From contig JAYOKZ010000003.1 in assembly GCA_038120095.1 (NCBI GenBank), positions 101,011-165,010 on the forward strand: a DNA stretch of 64,000 bases. Direction: 5' to 3'. This DNA is from UBA2589 sp038120095 (GTDB taxonomy: Bacteria > Gemmatimonadota > Gemmatimonadetes > Longimicrobiales > Gaopeijiaceae). The notes below the pieces were generated by a model. That model ran no database searches. It worked only from the letters and a program-made list of their open reading frames with translations, and was not told where the DNA came from. Positions 8,979 through 21,400 of this stretch are shown piece by piece. Every line of letters starts with the position of its first letter. Position 1 is the stretch's first letter. Made by a program: the position numbers and the translations under genes.

Positions 8979-11900
8979 ATGTCCACCTCACCTCCCATTG
9001 CCATCGTCGGAATGAGCTCCCTGTTCGCAGGGAGTCAGGATCTGCTCGGCTTCTGGCGTGACATCGTCTCGGCTACGGATCGCCTGACCGACGTTCCGCC
9101 GCACGCGTGGCTGATCGAGGACTACTACGATCCGGACCCGAGCGCTCCGGACATGACGTATGCCAAACGTGGCGGATACCTGAATCCGGTGGCGTTCAAC
9201 CCGATGGAGTTCGGGATGCCGCCGACGACGATTCCGGCGACGGATACGGCTCAGCTTCTCGCGCTGATCGCGGCGAAGCGGGTTCTGGAGGATGCGGGCA
9301 AGTACTCGGACGAGGCGGATCTCAGCCGGACGAGTGTGATCCTGGGCGTCGCCTCGGCGACCGAGCTTGTCGTGGAGATGGGGTCACGGCTCCATCACCC
9401 GATCTGGCGCAACGCGCTTCGTCAGGCGGGCCTTCCGGAGAGCCGGGTTCAGGAGATCGTCCAGCTCATCAAGGACCACTACCAGCCTTGGCAGGAAAGC
9501 ACGTTCCCCGGCCTCCTGGGAAACGTGGTTGCGGGTCGTATAGCGAACCGGCTCAACCTCGGGGGTTCGAACTTCGTGACGGACGCCGCATGCGCCAGCT
9601 CCATTTCGGCGCTTCAGGCCGGGCTGCACGAGCTGTATTTGGGCGACAGCGACATGGTCATCGCGGGTGGCGTGGACGCACTGAACGACATCCTGATGTA
9701 CATGTGCTTCTCGAAGACGCCCGCGTTCTCTCCGACGGGAGACTGCCGCCCGTTCTCCGAAGATGCGGACGGAACGCTGATCGGGGAGGGCGTAGGGATG
9801 CTCGCGCTCCGTCGTCTGGAGGATGCGGAGCGTGACGGCGACGAGATCTATGCAGTCATTCGCGGCCTCGGAGCGTCTTCGGATGGGAAGGGATCCAGTG
9901 TGTACGCGCCCCGCCCCGAAGGTCAGGCCAAAGCGCTTCGTCGTGCGTACGAGCACGCCGACTACAGCCCGGCCACGGTCGAACTCGTCGAGGCTCATGG
10001 GACCGCGACCAAGGCCGGTGACGCCGCCGAGGCGCGCGGCCTGACGTCGGTGTTCGGTCCGGCGAATGAAGATGGGCGGGCGTGGTGCGCGCTCGGCTCC
10101 GTCAAGTCGCAGATCGGCCACACGAAAGCCGCGGCGGGCTCTGCCGGTCTCATCAAGGTCGCTCTGGCGCTACACCATCGAGTGCTGCCGCCCACACTGA
10201 AGGTGTCCAAGCCGAACGCTCAGCTCGGACTCGACGATGGGCCGTTGTACATCAATACCGAAGCGCGTCCTTGGATTCGAGGGAGCGATCATCCGCGCCG
10301 TGGCTCGGTCAGCTCGTTCGGCTTCGGCGGGTCGAATTTTCATGTGACCCTGGAGGAGTATACGGGGCCGGGCCGTCGTCCAGAGCGCCTTCGAGCTTGG
10401 TCGGATGAGCTGGTCGTGCTGTCCGCTGCTGATCGGGACGGCCTGATCGCCCGCCTGTCGGAAACGGCGTTACAAGTCGAAGCAGGTCACCCGCTCGGGC
10501 GGATCGCAGCCGAGGCGGCGGAGGCCTTTGAAGCGAAGGCCGGCGCCCGCGTAGCGATCGTGGCCAGCGACCATGACGAGTTGAGTGCGAAGCTCTCAAA
10601 GGCCTCTGACGCTGTTGCGACGGGCGGTGTCGAATCCCTGCGCGATCCGGACATCCGGTTCGGCTTCGGGGCGTCGTCCGTCGGCAAGCTCGCATTCGTG
10701 TTCCCCGGTCAGGGAAGCCAGTACGTGGGCATGGGGGGCGATACGGCCATGACGTTCGATGGGGTTCGCGCTGTCTGGGACGCCGCGGCTGACCAGGCTG
10801 AGTTTGCGGACGACCGACTCGATCGAGCGGTATTCCCACCTCCCGCCTTTTCGGATGAGGAACGGGCAGGGCAGTCCGCGAACGTCACGGCCATGGCAAC
10901 GGCTCAGCCCGCGATCGCAGCGGTGAGCCTCGGTCTCCTCCGTCTGCTCCGCTCACTTGGGGTGGAGGCGGACGCGGTTGCAGGCCACAGCTTTGGTGAA
11001 CTTTCGGCGCTCGCCGCTGCCGGGCGGATCGATGAGGATGCGCTCCTGTCCACGGCCCGGAGGCGCGGCGAGCTGATGGCCGAAGCCGCCGCGAGCACCG
11101 CCGGTGCCATGATCGCCGTGCCGAGCGATGCCGCGACCGTTGGCAGTCTGATCGACGCATCGGACAACGTGGTCGTTGCGAACGACAATGCTCCTACGGA
11201 GGTGGTGCTTGCTGGATCGGTCGAGGCGATCGATGCGGTCACGGAAAAGCTCAAGAGTGCGGGATTACGGACGATCCGGCTCCCGGTAGCGTCTGCGTTC
11301 CACAGCAGCATCGTGGCCAGCTCCTGTGAGCCGTTCCATGAGCATCTGGCCGGTGTGCAGTGGAGGTCCGGTTCGATGGATGTTTATGCGAACAAGACGG
11401 CCGAGGTGTATCCCAAGACCGCGAAGGCCGGTCGCCGCCTGCTGGCTGACCAGCTCGCGTCTCCCGTGCGCTTTCGCGAGATGGTCGACGCGATGTATGC
11501 CTCGGGGGTCACACACTTCGTGGAGGTCGGCCCTGGGGCTGTTCTGACCAAGCTGATCGGGCGGTGCCTCGGGGATCGGGCACACGTCGCAGTTTCTCTC
11601 GATGACAAGAAGGTCGGTGGCCTGCGGCCGCTGTGGCGAGGCCTTGGCGCGCTCGCTGCGGAAGGAATCGACATGAACCTCTCAGCGCTTTCGGAGGGGT
11701 ATCGGGTGCCCGAGGCTCCCCCGGAAGCGAAGCCGTTCGAAATCATGATCACTGGCTTCAATCACGACCGACCGTATCCACCCGAGAACGGTGCGGCCGG
11801 TCGCGCTACGCCGAATCCGGAAGCGACCGAGGTACCCACTGCGCCGCGCGCAGTGGCGACGCCGCCGTCAGGTAATCTTCCGGCGGAGAAGGCTTCCGCT

Positions 11901-14900
11901 CCGGTGGCTCCTGCTCCAGCCCCGCGGGCACCCGTGCCGCCAACCGCTGATCCGGTTCTCAGTGCGCAGGTGCACCAGGTGACGATCGAAGCTCATCGCC
12001 GATATCAGGAGCTCATGGCGGAGAGCCACAGAAACTTCCTGAACCTGGCAGCTCGGGCTCTCGGTCAGGAAACCTCCGGGGTCGGCGCGTCAGTACCTGT
12101 CGCTCCAATCGTGGCGGCGCCGGTTCCCGCAATCGTTCCTCAGACGGCGGTTCCAGTCGAAGCGGCTCCCGCTGTTCCGGCATCGGCGCCGAGTGTCGTC
12201 GAAACTGTTTCACCTCCCCCTGTAACGCCGCCCGCACCCGAGGTGGTCAGTGCGCCACCCGCGCCGGTGCCCGTTGCCCCGGCCGTGGACGTGACGGCGA
12301 TGGCTCTGGAGGTGGTCTCGGAGAAGACGGGTTATCCGGTCGACATGCTGGACCTGGACANNNNNNNNNNNNNNNNNNNNNNNNNNNNNNNNNNNNNNNN
12401 NNNNNNNNNNNNNNNNNNNNNNNNNNNNNNNNNNNNNNNNNNNNNNNNNNNNNNNNNNNNGGGATGTGGCGGACAAGCTGTCTACGGGACTACCGGCTGG
12501 TGCTGCTGCGGCCGCTGCGCCGGTGGCCCAGCCCGCTCCGACGCAGCCGGCGGCAGCGACATCCGGAGCGTCGGCGGTCGACGTGACGGCACTCGCGCTC
12601 GAGGTCGTGGCGGAGAAGACGGGTTATCCGGTCGAGATGCTGGATCTGGACATGGAGATGGAAGCGGGTCTGGGGATCGACTCGATCAAGCAGGTGGAGA
12701 TTCTGTCGGAGCTGCAGGAGCGTCTTCCGGGGCTTCCGGAGATTGCGCCGGCGGAGCTGGCGTCTCTGCGCACGTTGCGGGATGTGGCGGACAAGCTGTC
12801 TACGGGACTACCGGCTGGTGCTGCTGCGGCCGCTGCGCCGGTGGCCCAGCCCGCTCCGACGCAGCCGGCGGCAGCGACATCCGGAGCGTCGGCGGTCGAC
12901 GTGACGGCACTCGCGCTCGAGGTCGTGGCGGAGAAGACGGGTTATCCGGTCGAGATGCTGGATCTGGACATGGAGATGGAAGCGGGTCTGGGGATCGACT
13001 CGATCAAGCAGGTGGAGATTCTGTCGGAGCTGCAGGAGCGTCTTCCGGGGCTTCCGGAGATTGCGCCGGCGGAGCTGGCGTCTCTGCGCACGTTGCGGGA
13101 TGTGGCGGACAAGCTGTCGGGGAATGCTGCTCCCCCTGACGTCGTGCGGGCGTCTGCGCCAGTCAGCGTCTCTCCTGCCGAGACGGTAGCAACGGAGGCC
13201 ACGGCTTCGGCGGACGTCGTTCTCGACACGAATACAGTTCTGGATCCGACGAAAATCACGGCATTCGTTCCGGTGGTCGCTACTGAGCAACGCCCCGGGT
13301 TCGCTCTTTCGGCGCTCGCCAAAGGGCGTCAGGTCCTCATCACGAACGAGAGTCCTGCCCTCGCTGAAGCGCTCGCGGCGGGTCTTGTCGCTCGTGGTCT
13401 GTCTGCAACGGTGGTGGATGAGCTTCCAGTCTCCGCATCGGCTGTCATCTGTCTGGCAGGGATGGCAGGCGTTTCCGCCGGTCCGGACGGAGCGCTTTTG
13501 GTCCACCAATCGGCCATTCAGGCTGCTCGCATCGTCGCACAACACCCGAAGCCTGAAGAGCGGATGTTCGTGACCGTGCAGGCGACGGGTGGACATTTCG
13601 GCCTTGGAGGAGATCCGGGAGACGGGGTTTGGACTGCAGGCCTCGCCGGGGTGGTCAAGACCGCTGCGCGCGAGTGGCCGGGTGCATCGCTGAAAGCCAT
13701 CGACGTTGCTGATCCCGATTCCGCAGCGGATTCCATTCTCGACGAACTCTTCCTTGGTGGTCCGGCTCTGGAGGTGGGACTTGGAGCCGACGGCACTCGT
13801 TCGGTGGTACAGATCGAGCCCCTTCGGACGGACAGTGATCGCCAGCCGGCGCTCGAGCCCGGCTCTGTCGTGGTCGTGTCGGGCGGCGCCCGAGGGGTCA
13901 CCGCGAGTTCGGTCGCCAGGCTGGCAGAGGCGTGGAAGGTGAAGCTCGCTCTCCTTGGACGTTCGAAGCTCGCGGAATGGCCGGAGGGTGTGCCACTCTC
14001 GACCGATGTCGTCGCGATCACGGGAGCACTCGCATCAGCCGCCAAAGCCCGGGGCGAGTCCGTGGACTTTGTCGGAATGCAGCAACAGGCTCAGTCACTT
14101 GCCGCGAGCGCCGAAGTCCGGATGTCGCTTGCCGATCTGGATTCCCGTGGGATCGATGCGATGTACATCAGCGCGGATGTGACGAATCTCGATGAGGTTT
14201 CCTCTGCACTCGACCATGTTCGTGAAACGTGGGGCTCGGTCGACGGCATTGTGCATGGTGCGGGGGTGCTTCGCGACAAGGCGCTGGCCGACATGACGCC
14301 CGATCGGGTCGCGGACGTCTTCGGGCCCAAGGTCGGAGGTCTCTCCGTACTGCTCGAGGCAACCAAGGAAGATCCGCTGCAGGTGATCGCGCTCTTTTCG
14401 TCGATTGCCGCGCGTGCCGGCAACGCCGGTCAGGCCGCCTATTCGGCGGCCAACGAGGTTCTCAACAAGGTCGCGTCGAGCGAGTCCGCTCGCCGTGGCG
14501 ATTGGTGCCGAGTTCGTTCTTACAATTGGGGTCCCTGGGCCGGGGGCATGGTAGATGCCGGACTCGCGGCCCACTTCGAGAAGCAGGGTATCGCGCTGCT
14601 CGGGGTGGAAGCCGGGGCAGATTTCTTCGTGACCGAACTCGAACTTCTGGGCGAGGGTGTCGAGCGTGTCGTGCTGGCGGCCCCGTCGTTCCCGGCGACA
14701 ACGCAGAGCTTCCTGCTCGGTGGAGGCGAGCCGGACGACGAAGCGATCGGCTCTTCGCATGTGGCGAGCTTCGCGCTGCGGATGGGTGAGGCGCTCAAGC
14801 CGGTTCGAACGATGCGCACGTACCTCGAGGACTTCGTCATCTCGATGCCCGGGCAGGAACTCGTCGGGGGCGCTCACTCAGTTGATGTAGAGCCGATCGA

Positions 14901-15447
14901 GGGCGCGATCCCGAGCTATCGCCTCGTCTTCCGCGACGGGGCAGGCGCCGTTCATCACGAGACCACGGTTCGGTATTCGGAGAATGGTGCAGGGGCACCA
15001 CCTGCCGTGCCGTCGGCGGGGCTCGAGCCGTGGCCGTTCGAGGCTGCCGCGGCCTACGACACCGTGCTTGGAACGGCGAGAGAGCGGCGAGCCATTCTCG
15101 ACCTCGAGGGTGTGTCTGAAGAGGGGGGCATGGCGCTACTTCGGAGTGCGGCGAGTCTGGGCTGGCCCATGAAGGGCTTCGCAAGAGGCTTTGACCCGGC
15201 GGCTTTCGAGGGTCTGCTGCAGCTGGCGGAGCTTTGGACCCACCAGAAGGCGGGTGCCATGCAGCGTCTCGCGAGCATGGGTCAGATGGTCGTGCACAGT
15301 CTCGAAGCATTCCCGGAGCGGATGCGCTCCGCGTTCCGAGCTCGCAGGACGGAGCGGGGGACGCTCTTCGACTTCATTCTTGCAACCGAGGAGGGCGACC
15401 TCGTGGCGGAGTTGCGCGAGGTTCAGTTTGACGCCCACGGTGCCTGA
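8979..15447 (+). CDS. pfaA: PfaA-like megasynthase KS-AT-ACP(n)-KR, interrupted by an assembly gap
   Basis: This is one gene, although 100 Ns at 12361-12460 shift the reading frame. Before the gap: a ketosynthase (residues about 5-460) with Cys205 in DAACASS, His340 in VEAHGTAT and His381 in SQIGHTKAA, then a malonyl-type acyltransferase (about 570-870) with GQGSQ, Ser671 in GHSFGE and a SAFHS motif around His775. A Pro/Ala-rich linker with a short helix follows, then the start of an ACP. After the gap come two identical ACPs (LGIDSIKQVEI, serine codons at 12682 and 13000). A ketoreductase runs from about 13860 to 14600, with the GGARGVT nucleotide loop and the SSIAARAGNAGQAAY active site. 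The last 220 residues look like a degenerate dehydratase-type fold without a clear catalytic His. The minimum true length is 2164 residues if the gap is the shortest allowed. It needs the downstream phosphopantetheinyl transferase. Confidence 0.93.
12361..12460. other. Assembly gap of 100 Ns inside the ACP array
   Basis: Exactly 100 Ns replace the rest of the first ACP and an unknown number of further ACP units. The base before the gap is the first base of the Met codon in DLDMEMEAG, and the base after it continues a codon of RDVADKL. The true length must therefore be a multiple of three. Using the flanking repeat as a ruler, it should be 126 bases plus 318 per extra ACP. The 100 is a scaffolding placeholder. 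Confidence 0.95.
12461..13096 (+). repeat. Two identical 318-bp tandem repeats, each one ACP plus linker
   Basis: Units 12461-12778 and 12779-13096 are identical base for base as far as I can read. Each encodes 106 residues: RDVADKLSTGLPAG, an Ala/Pro linker, VDVTALALEVVAEKTGYPV, and the LGIDSIKQVEI phosphopantetheine site. The sequence diverges just after 13108 (AAGCTGTCGGGG instead of AAGCTGTCTACGGG), which marks the end of the array. The ACP before the gap has a different linker and small differences (MALEVVSEKTGYPVDM). Confidence 0.95.
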
Positions 15448-15468
15448 TCGAAGCGATTGGAGTCCGAG

Positions 15469-18400
15469 ATGAGCGGTAGCTTCGAGCCGATCGCGATCGT
15501 CGGTCGCGCATGCGTGCTCCCCGGGGCGCTGAATCCGGCCGCGCTGTTCGACGCGGTCCGGAATGCGCGGATCCTCATCGACGAGGCGCCGAGCGGCGCA
15601 TGGGGTCTGGACTCCCGTCGCCTCATTCATGAGCGTGCGCCGGGCCCGTCGCAGGAGTATGTGGTAAGCAATCGAGGCGGATACGTCTCGGGCTTTGAGG
15701 ATGTCTTTGACGCAGCGTACTTCGCAGACCGGATCCCCGAAGTCGAGCGACTGGACCCACTGACGCAGTGGCTCCTTCACTGTACCCGTCTCGCGCTCGA
15801 AGAGGCTGGGGTCGAGCAGGCGCCGGCCCGGACGGGCTTCGTCGTCGGCAATCTCTCGTACCCGACGGTCGAGCACACACGGTTCGTCCAGGACCATTGG
15901 CTCGAGACCGGGGAGCATGCGCCTCGTCGGGATCAGGCAGGTCGATCGTCGGACCCGCGAAATCGCTTCTCCTCGGGCGGACCCGCCCACCTGGTCGCGC
16001 ATGCGTTCGGTCTGGATGGGGATGTTTTTGCCCTCGATGCGGCGTGCGCGTCGTCTCTGTATGCGCTGGAAATTGCATGCCGCCGTCTTCAGGATCGCGA
16101 GTCTGATCTCATGCTCGCGGGAGGCGTAGCCCGCGCGGATCCTCTGTTCATCCATCTCGGCTTCACTGCGCTGCAGGCGCTCAGCCCGACCGGTCGCTCG
16201 AGGCCTCTGCACAAGGGTGCGGACGGTCTGCTCCCGGCGGAGGGTGCTGGGCTTGTCGCGCTTCGGCGTCTGGAGGACGCCCGCGCTGATGGAGACCGTA
16301 TTTTCGGCGTGATCCGGGGGGTTGGACTCTCGAACGATGGTCGTCAGAGCGGGTTCCTCGCTCCCTCCACGGACGGTCAAGTCCGCGCCATGAACGCCGC
16401 ATATCAGAAGGCAGGTCTGACCCCGGCGGACATCCACTTCATCGAGTGTCACGCGACGGGTACACCGCGCGGAGACACGGTCGAGCTCGAGTCGCTTGCT
16501 CAGGTCTGGGGAGATTCTCCAAAGCCTGCGATCGGGTCCCTGAAAGCCAACATCGGACACCCGATCACGGCCTCCGGCGTGGCGAGTCTGTTGAAGGTGC
16601 TGAGTGCATTCGACGCACGGATTCTGCCGCCGACTCCATGCGACGAGCCTCTGGACGCAATCGATCGCCATGGCTTTCGGCTTCTTACCGAGGCAGAACC
16701 GTGGACGTGTGATGGCCCGCGGCGTGCCGCGATCTCGAACTTTGGATTCGGGGGCAACAACGCGCATCTGATCGTCGAGGAGTGGGTCGACGAGGACACC
16801 TCGGCGACCGGGTCCGCGAAGACCTCTGGAGCGACGAGGCATGAGCGGTCGGCGGACCAGCGCGAGCCGATCGCGATCGCCGGGATGGGCGTGATCGCGG
16901 GTCAGACGGTGGGTCTCCCGGATTTCGTTCGTCGCCTGGTCGGGCCCAGGGACGGGACCGGGACGAAATCATCGGAGATCGTGCTTTCGATGCAGAAGCT
17001 CGGATTTCCGCCACACGACCTTCAGGAAAGCCTGGCGCAGCAGACGTCCATTCTGGCGGTGGTCGAGGAGGCGCTCCAGCAGGTTGGAGGTCTGAATCCG
17101 GACCGTACGGGCGTGTACATCGGGATGTGCGTCGACCCCCAGGCCTCTCGCCACGGACTCCGTGTTCGACTCCGGGAGCTTCTGGATGACGGCGCTGATA
17201 TGGTCGGATGGAGAGAGGCGAATCCGCGCTCTGCGCGTCACCTCACCGCTGCTGGCGTGATTGGGTGTATGCCGAACATTCCGGCCAACCGGGTGCACGC
17301 CCAACAGGACTGGCGCGCGCCGGGCTTCACTGTGGCGTCCGAAGAGCTCTCTGGCGTAGACGCGCTCAAGCTCGCGACACGCGCTCTTCAGGCGGGCGAG
17401 ATCGATTACGCGCTGGTGGGCGCGTCGGACTTCTCGCACGAGTCCGCTCACCGGAATGCAGCTGATCGAGTACTCCCGAAGGACCGTCAGCGCGTGGGCG
17501 ATGCGGCGGTCGGCCTGATCGTCATGCGGGAGAGAGACGCGATCGAGAAGGGGTATCCGGTTTTTGCCTCGATCGTGGAAGGGGTGGACGAGTCCGCGGC
17601 GGGATCGGTACGGCTTGCCCTGGTCCCGGAGGAGGGTGAGTCCGAGGTCACCGCACGTTTCGGCCATGCTCACGGTGCGTCCGGCCTTCTCCATGTGGCA
17701 GCGGGAGCCATCATGGCTCAGTTGGGCGTCACGATCGACCGTGAGGGTGCCTGGCCGGCGCCCCGAGCTCGAGAAAGTGTCCACACCCGGGTTTCAGTGT
17801 GCTCCTTCCTCGGCCTCGAAGCCGATGTAACGCTCCGGGCTCCCAGCCTGACCTCGGACGCTGTGAGTCCGATCGATGTCCCCGTGGCGCGGTTTCACGC
17901 GGCCGATTCGCTCACGGCCCTGGCGTCCCTTGTCACGTCGGGACAGGAAACGCACGCGGGATCCGTTCGGGTCGCTCTGATCGCGCGAACGGACGAGGAG
18001 CTTCGGCGTCTCGCCTCGCATGCGGCAGCGGAGTTGGCTTCGGGACGGGAGCCTCACGCGCCCGGGATCTTCTTCGGTTCGGGAAGCCACGAGGGTGAGG
18101 TGGCGTTCTGTTATACAGGGGCTGCTGCGGCGTACCCAGGAGCCGGGCGTGACCTGCTCATGGCCTTTCCGGAGATCGGTCATAACCTGACCGAGCGTTT
18201 CGCCGGCACGCCGAAGTTGGCCGCCGATCTGTATGGGGCGGAGATCAGCGGGTTCTCGCCGGCCACGCAACTGACGGGTTCGTCCTTCGTGTGTCAGGCG
18301 CATACCGAGTTCACGCGGAACGTCCTCGGCATGAAGCCGCAGGCGGCCATCGGACTGTCCTCGGGTGAAACCAACTCGCTGATGGCGTTCGGCGTCTGGA

Positions 18401-21400
18401 ACGACCTCGACGACATGCTGGCGCAGATCGATGATTCGGAGATGTACGTCAACCAGCTGACCGCCGAGTGCCGGTCGGCGGCCGAGTACTGGTCGTTACC
18501 GCAAGGTGAACTGCCTGATTGGCGAAACTACCGCGTCGCTGCTCCGATTCAGGCAATCGAAGACGCGATGCAGGGGGAGGACCGTGTGTACATCACGGTC
18601 ATCCATCACTACGAGGACGTCGTCATCGGCGGTGATGCCGCCGGATGTGAGCGGGTTGTCGAAAAGGTTGGCCGGGGCCGGGCGATCGATCTCGGTCTCG
18701 ACATGGTCGTGCACTGTGCGCCGCTGGCCCCCTTCGAGAAGCGCTGGCATGACATCCATCTTCGGGACACCTCGGACGTTCCCGATATTCGGTTCTACAC
18801 GAACGCGTGGAACCGTTCGTACGTTCCGACCCGCGAGGCGGCCGCGGAGGCGATCACGCGGCAGGCGATCGACCCGGTGGACTTCCCGAAGACGCTCGAG
18901 GCGGCCTACGAGGATGGCGTACGTGTCTTCGTCGAACATGGCCCCCGAGCCATTCTCACCAATGCGATCGGTCGGATTCTCGGGGATCGCCCTCACCTGG
19001 TGGTTGCCCTCGATCCGCATGAAGGGGCTGGACTTGAAGCTCTGGCACGTTCAGTCGCCCGATTGTGGGCGGCCGGCGTCCCGATGGACCTCTCGCAATT
19101 TCTCTCCCGGATCAGCGGCCTGCGCGCAGGTGGTGAGCCCCTGGCCGAGCCGGATGGAGCACTCCTCCGACTCCCGTCGCATTCCCCCGATGTCGTGTGG
19201 CCAGACTCGTTCGCGCCGTCTGTCCCCCGTACCAGAACGATTGAGGCTATGGACGATTCGACCCCAGTTCACGCATTCCCATCGGGCCGCGACGGGCAGG
19301 TCATGGCCCCGCCTCCAGGCGAAGGCTTTGCCTACGACGCGGGTCGTCACTTCGACCGGGCGAGCGCTCGCCGGAGTACGCCGGTGCCTGCAGCGCCTGT
19401 GACTGATGTCGTCCCGCGATTGGACACCGGTGCCCCAGGTTCAGTCCCCGTGGTCGCACCCCCCGCGAACGGCTCGGATCCGGCGCTCGACTTGTTCCGA
19501 TCAGTGGCTCAGGCTCACGCGGATTTCCTTCGAGAGCAGAAGGAAACGCACGAGGCTTTTCTGGCCATGGGCCTGGGCCTCACGACCCGGCAGGGGTCCA
19601 CGGCGCCGGCTCCGGCGCCGTCTCCGCTACCGGAGCGCACGCCAGATGTCCGAGTGGTCGTAGCACCGTCTGCGAACGGTGGACCGTCGCAGCGTGCCGC
19701 TGTGCCGCCTGCGGATCCTGCTCCAGCCTCTGCGAAGCCGGTCTCGCCCGCGGGCCGTTCGGTTCCCGCGATCCCCGTGGCACCGACGCCTCGGCGGCCA
19801 ACGCCGGCGCCAACGACACGCGTCGAGTCGCCGGAACCCTCGACTGCGTCAGCGCCGGAGCGACCATCCGGGAAGAAGCCGTCCGGGCCCCCGTCCCCGG
19901 TCATTCCGACGCATCCACCGATCAACCGCGACGAGATGCCCGAAACGGTGTTTCTGACGCGCGAGCAGCTCGAGGTCCATGCCGGTGGAGCGATTTCCGA
20001 AATCTTCGGCGAACTCTTCGAGAAGCAGGACGGGTACGAGCGTCAGGTCCGCATGCCAGAGCCGCCGCTCCTGTTCGCCGACCGAGCGCTGATGATCGAG
20101 GGCGAGCCGGGCACGATGAAGAAGGGCCGGGTCGTCACCGAGACGGACGTTCAGCACGACGCCTGGTATCTCCACACGGGTCGCATGGCTCCGGGCGTCG
20201 TAATCGAGTCCGGGCAGGCCGACCTGCTACTGATCTCGTGGCTCGGCGCGGACTTCCTCAATCAGTCTGACCGCGTGTACCGACTTCTCGGCTGTGACCT
20301 CACGTTCCATGGAGATCTGCCGGCGCCGGGTGACACGCTGACGTATGACATCTACGTGGACGGACATGCGAAGACGGGAGATGTCCGACTCTTTTTCTTC
20401 CATTACGACTGCTATATCGGAGACCGGCTCCTGATTTCGGTTCGCAACGGACAGGCCGGATTCTTCACCGACGAGGAACTGGCGGGATCCGGGGGCGTGC
20501 TCTGGAATGCCCAGGACGACGAGCCCGATCCCGACGCCGTGCTGGATCCCATGCCGCAGGTGAGCAGAAAGTCGAGCTTCTCGGCGGAAGAGGTGCAGGC
20601 GTGGGTCGCGGGCGATGCGTTCGCGTGCTTCGGCGAAGGCTTCGAGATGGCGAGCCCTCATACGCGTACACCCAACACCCCGGGTGGTCGCCTGAGCCTG
20701 ATCGACCATGTTCCGGAGTGGAGTCCTGACGGGGGACCCTGGGGGCGCGGGTATCTCCGTGCGGAGGCGCAGGTCCCGGTCGATGCGTGGTTCTATGAGG
20801 GACACTTCAAGAACGATCCGTGCATGCCGGGCACGCTCATGGCCGATGCGGCCACCCAGGCGCTTTCGTTCGCGATGGCGGCGATGGGCTTCACGATCCC
20901 GCGCGACGGTTGGCGGTTCGAGCCCGTACCCGGGGAGTTGGCTCGCTTTCTGTGCCGCGGCCAGGTCATTCCGGATCGGCCCCACACGCTCGAATACGAG
21001 ATCTTCATCGAGGACGTCGTCGACGGTCCGATCCCGGAGGTGTATGCGGCCCTCCTGTGCAAGAGTGACGACTTCAAGGTCTTCCAGTGCCGACGCTTCG
21101 GCCTGAGGCTGGTCCCGGACTTCCCGCTGACAACGAAGCAGGAGTTCCTCAAGGACGACCCGATCCGTTTCGTTGGACCGGCGGGTTCGGACGTTCGTGG
21201 TGACTACGAAGCGATGCTGTCATGTGCGTGGGGACGACCGAGCGACGCCTTCGGGAAGATGTTCACGAAGTACGATGGTCCGACAAAGTGTCCGCGTCTC
21301 CCCGGACCGCCGTACCATTTCGTCTCGAGTGTGGTCTCGGTCGACGTGGCGCCGGGTTCCGCGCCCAACGAGGGAACTCTGGTGTCGACGTTCGAGGTCG

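Noticed and set aside
12461..13139. Open frame continuing from the first synthase through the Ns, Gly/Cys/Arg-rich
   Set aside because: It is the wrong frame after the gap placeholder. The frame from 12463 encodes clean ACPs and the ketoreductase.
15136..16842. 568-codon antisense open frame over the second synthase
   Set aside because: Opposite the KS domain, with no motif and an Arg-rich composition typical of shadows.
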